Of a stretch of DNA of 7,447 nt, positions 6,497-7,447 are shown piece after piece. Below the pieces are notes generated by a model that saw nothing but the letters and a program-made list of their open reading frames with translations, was not told the origin of the DNA and searched no databases. The stretch's first letter is position 1, and each line of letters begins with the position of its first letter. The DNA comes from an uncultured Lachnospiraceae bacterium (lineage in GTDB: Bacteria; Bacillota; Clostridia; Lachnospirales; Lachnospiraceae). Made by a program: the position numbers and the translations under genes. Location: NCBI GenBank assembly GCA_900554925.1, contig USJG01000113.1, positions 1-7,447 on the forward strand, given 5' to 3'.

Positions 6497-6525
6497 AATT
6501 TATCCTGTGTGACTGGTTTTGTCAA
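6497..6525 (-). promoter_or_regulatory. Candidate promoter for the CPBP protease gene
   Basis: In the 60-base gap between ribU and the protease gene the minus strand shows a perfect -35 TTGACA (6525-6520), a 17-base spacer and a weak -10 TAAATT (6502-6497; 4 of 6 match). The -10 lies about 25 bases before the ATG, giving a very short leader that still contains GGAG. It could allow the protease to be expressed apart from ribU. Confidence 0.4.
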
Positions 6526-6531
6526 AATGTA

Positions 6532-7296
6532 TTACCTGACAGTTCCCACTGCCTTTCCTTTTTTGCCGATGGTTGCCTCCTTTAAAATAGGACTTAACTG
6601 CTTATATACCAGCATGGTTACCAGCGATACGCTTGAACCCTTCAACAGATTAAGGGGCGCTACCGCAAACAGGACTAATGTGGATACGTTGGTAATATTG
6701 CCATTAATCTCAGTTCCTATGGCTATAATCGCATCCAGCGGCATATTGTAAAGGGTTGCAAAGGTAGGCAGCAGGTAAACCGCATTAAACATAGAGCCAA
6801 AAACTGTCATAATTAATGTTCCCGTTACAGACGCGATGATTGCAGTCTTTTTTGTCTTTTTAAACATATAGATAATGGAAGCCGGCAAAATAAAACTGCA
6901 TCCCACCACAAAGTTTGCCAGGTCGCCTACAAAGGCTGTGCTGGTTCCCTTCATAAGAAGTTTCAGTAATATCTTACAGAACTCAATCATAACACCTGCC
7001 ACCGGTCCAAAGGCAAAGGTACCGATCAATGCCGGGATCTCGCTGAAATCAAGCTCATAAAAGAAGGGGGCAAAAGGCACCTGGAATTCAAACAGCATCA
7101 GTACTGCTGCTATGGCGGAAAACACACCTATCATTGCAATTTTTCGTGTACAGAGTATTCTCTCCGTGTCTCCGTTTTTCTTTTTACTGATCTTCTCCGC
7201 TACATAGGCTGCTGCAAATAAAGCTACTGCAATCCCTATTGAGACCAACACAAATACTACATTGTCCTTTACACTCGTCCATAATCCATTATTCAT
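6532..7296 (-). CDS. ribU: Riboflavin ECF transporter substrate-binding S component, RibU-like
   Basis: This 254-residue membrane protein captures riboflavin and works with a shared energising module (EcfA, EcfA', EcfT), whose genes are not in the window. After an N-terminal helix (about 12-34) and a charged linker (35-50), the six-helix core spans about 52-236. RibU-like signatures are L83-D-F-S-E-I-P-A-L-I-G; FAFGPVAGVMIEFCKILLKLL (about 95-115, in two parts); KGTSTAFVGDLANFVVG at 116-132; and PLNLLKGSSVSLVTMLVYK at 214-232. These resemble the Bacillus FmnP/YpaA (RibU) pattern 'DFSDVPAI...GPLAG...K...G...VGQVANF...PFNMIKG'. The core has the usual length; the extra N-terminal helix makes the protein longer than Bacillus RibU. 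A strong AGGAGG lies at 7305-7310. No RFN (FMN riboswitch) is visible within the 151 bases upstream, so the vitamin is inferred from the protein alone. Confidence 0.85.
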   Translation of the reverse strand: MNNGLWTSVKDNVVFVLVSIGIAVALFAAAYVAEKISKKKNGDTERILCTRKIAMIGVFSAIAAVLMLFEFQVPFAPFFYELDFSEIPALIGTFAFGPVAGVMIEFCKILLKLLMKGTSTAFVGDLANFVVGCSFILPASIIYMFKKTKKTAIIASVTGTLIMTVFGSMFNAVYLLPTFATLYNMPLDAIIAIGTEINGNITNVSTLVLFAVAPLNLLKGSSVSLVTMLVYKQLSPILKEATIGKKGKAVGTVR

Positions 7297-7378
7297 TTTC
7301 TTTTCCTCCTAAAATCTCCCGCTTCTGCGGATACCTGGCTTTTTGCCGGATTTTCAGAAAGGTTCTTCCAAGAAGTAT

Positions 7379-7402
7379 AAAAAAGTGTCGCCTGCGACAC
7401 TT
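7379..7402 (-). terminator. Rho-independent terminator or attenuator upstream of ribU
   Basis: AAGTGTCGC (7383-7391) pairs with GCGACACTT (7394-7402), effectively an 8-bp stem with a CAGG-type loop in minus-strand RNA. It is followed on the minus strand by TTTT (six U including the stem end). It is a good terminator form. It either ends the unseen gene upstream or acts as an attenuator in the ribU leader, being 86 bases before the ATG. I see no clear promoter between it and ribU. Confidence 0.7.
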
Positions 7403-7447
7403 CGCGCGCGAGCGGATGCGTATGCATAACTACCTCTCCGCGAGAAG
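7403..7447. repeat. GC-rich structured segment at the window edge, possible intergenic repeat (partial)
   Basis: This end segment is not coding in any convincing way. It holds a CG-alternating run (CGCGCGCG) and a near-palindrome ATGCGTATGCAT (7416-7427). Outer complementary pieces (TCCGC near 7436-7440 facing GCGGA at 7412-7416, plus CTTC/GAAG ends) suggest a folded RNA or a dispersed repeat leading straight into the terminator hairpin. Cut by the window edge, so its full form is unknown. Confidence 0.35.

Noticed and set aside
1..7447. CRISPR array, tRNA, rRNA, insertion sequence or phage attachment site
   Set aside because: No regularly spaced repeats, tRNA-like cloverleaf, rRNA-like stretch, transposase or integrase coding region could be seen on either strand.

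Overview
The window reads as a stretch of a low-to-moderate GC Bacillota chromosome, most likely a Clostridia/Lachnospiraceae-type gut anaerobe. This rests on strong AGGAGG-type ribosome binding sites, canonical TTGACA/TATAAT promoters, an ECF riboflavin transporter subunit, and the bacterial tsaE-tsaB-rimI arrangement. The species call is inference. Every gene I can support is on the minus strand, so transcription runs from high to low coordinates.

Region 1 (7447 to about 5740): a GC-rich structured segment and a terminator-like hairpin precede a RibU-type riboflavin S component (ribU). A small, AT-rich CPBP-family membrane protease gene follows 60 bases later and may have its own promoter. 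A GC-rich perfect hairpin lies downstream of it.

Region 2 (5640 to 2041): a three-gene tripartite ABC exporter operon of MacAB/YknXYZ type. The order is ATP-binding protein, membrane-fusion (adaptor) protein with a cytosolic lysine/glutamate-rich tail, then MacB-type permease. A near-consensus promoter drives it, and a perfect 9-bp inverted repeat overlaps the promoter's spacer and -10 box. This is a good candidate operator, but no regulator gene is present in the window. The substrate is unknown; compounds such as peptides, lantibiotics or drugs are usual for the family.

Region 3 (1990 to 1): a second promoter, with two hairpins right behind it, leads into a YcxB-like two-helix membrane protein. 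tsaE, tsaB (ATPA overlap replaced by a 4-base ATGA overlap) and the start of rimI follow, and rimI is cut by the window edge. TsaE and TsaB act in tRNA t6A37 synthesis; RimI is the ribosomal protein N-acetyltransferase habitually encoded with them.

Most of the window is well-explained housekeeping or transporter sequence. The parts that deserve a second look are non-coding: the palindrome in the exporter promoter, the promoter/hairpin overlap ahead of the YcxB-tsaE operon, and the structured ribU leader, which lacks a recognisable FMN riboswitch. I do not see strong evidence for an entirely new system.
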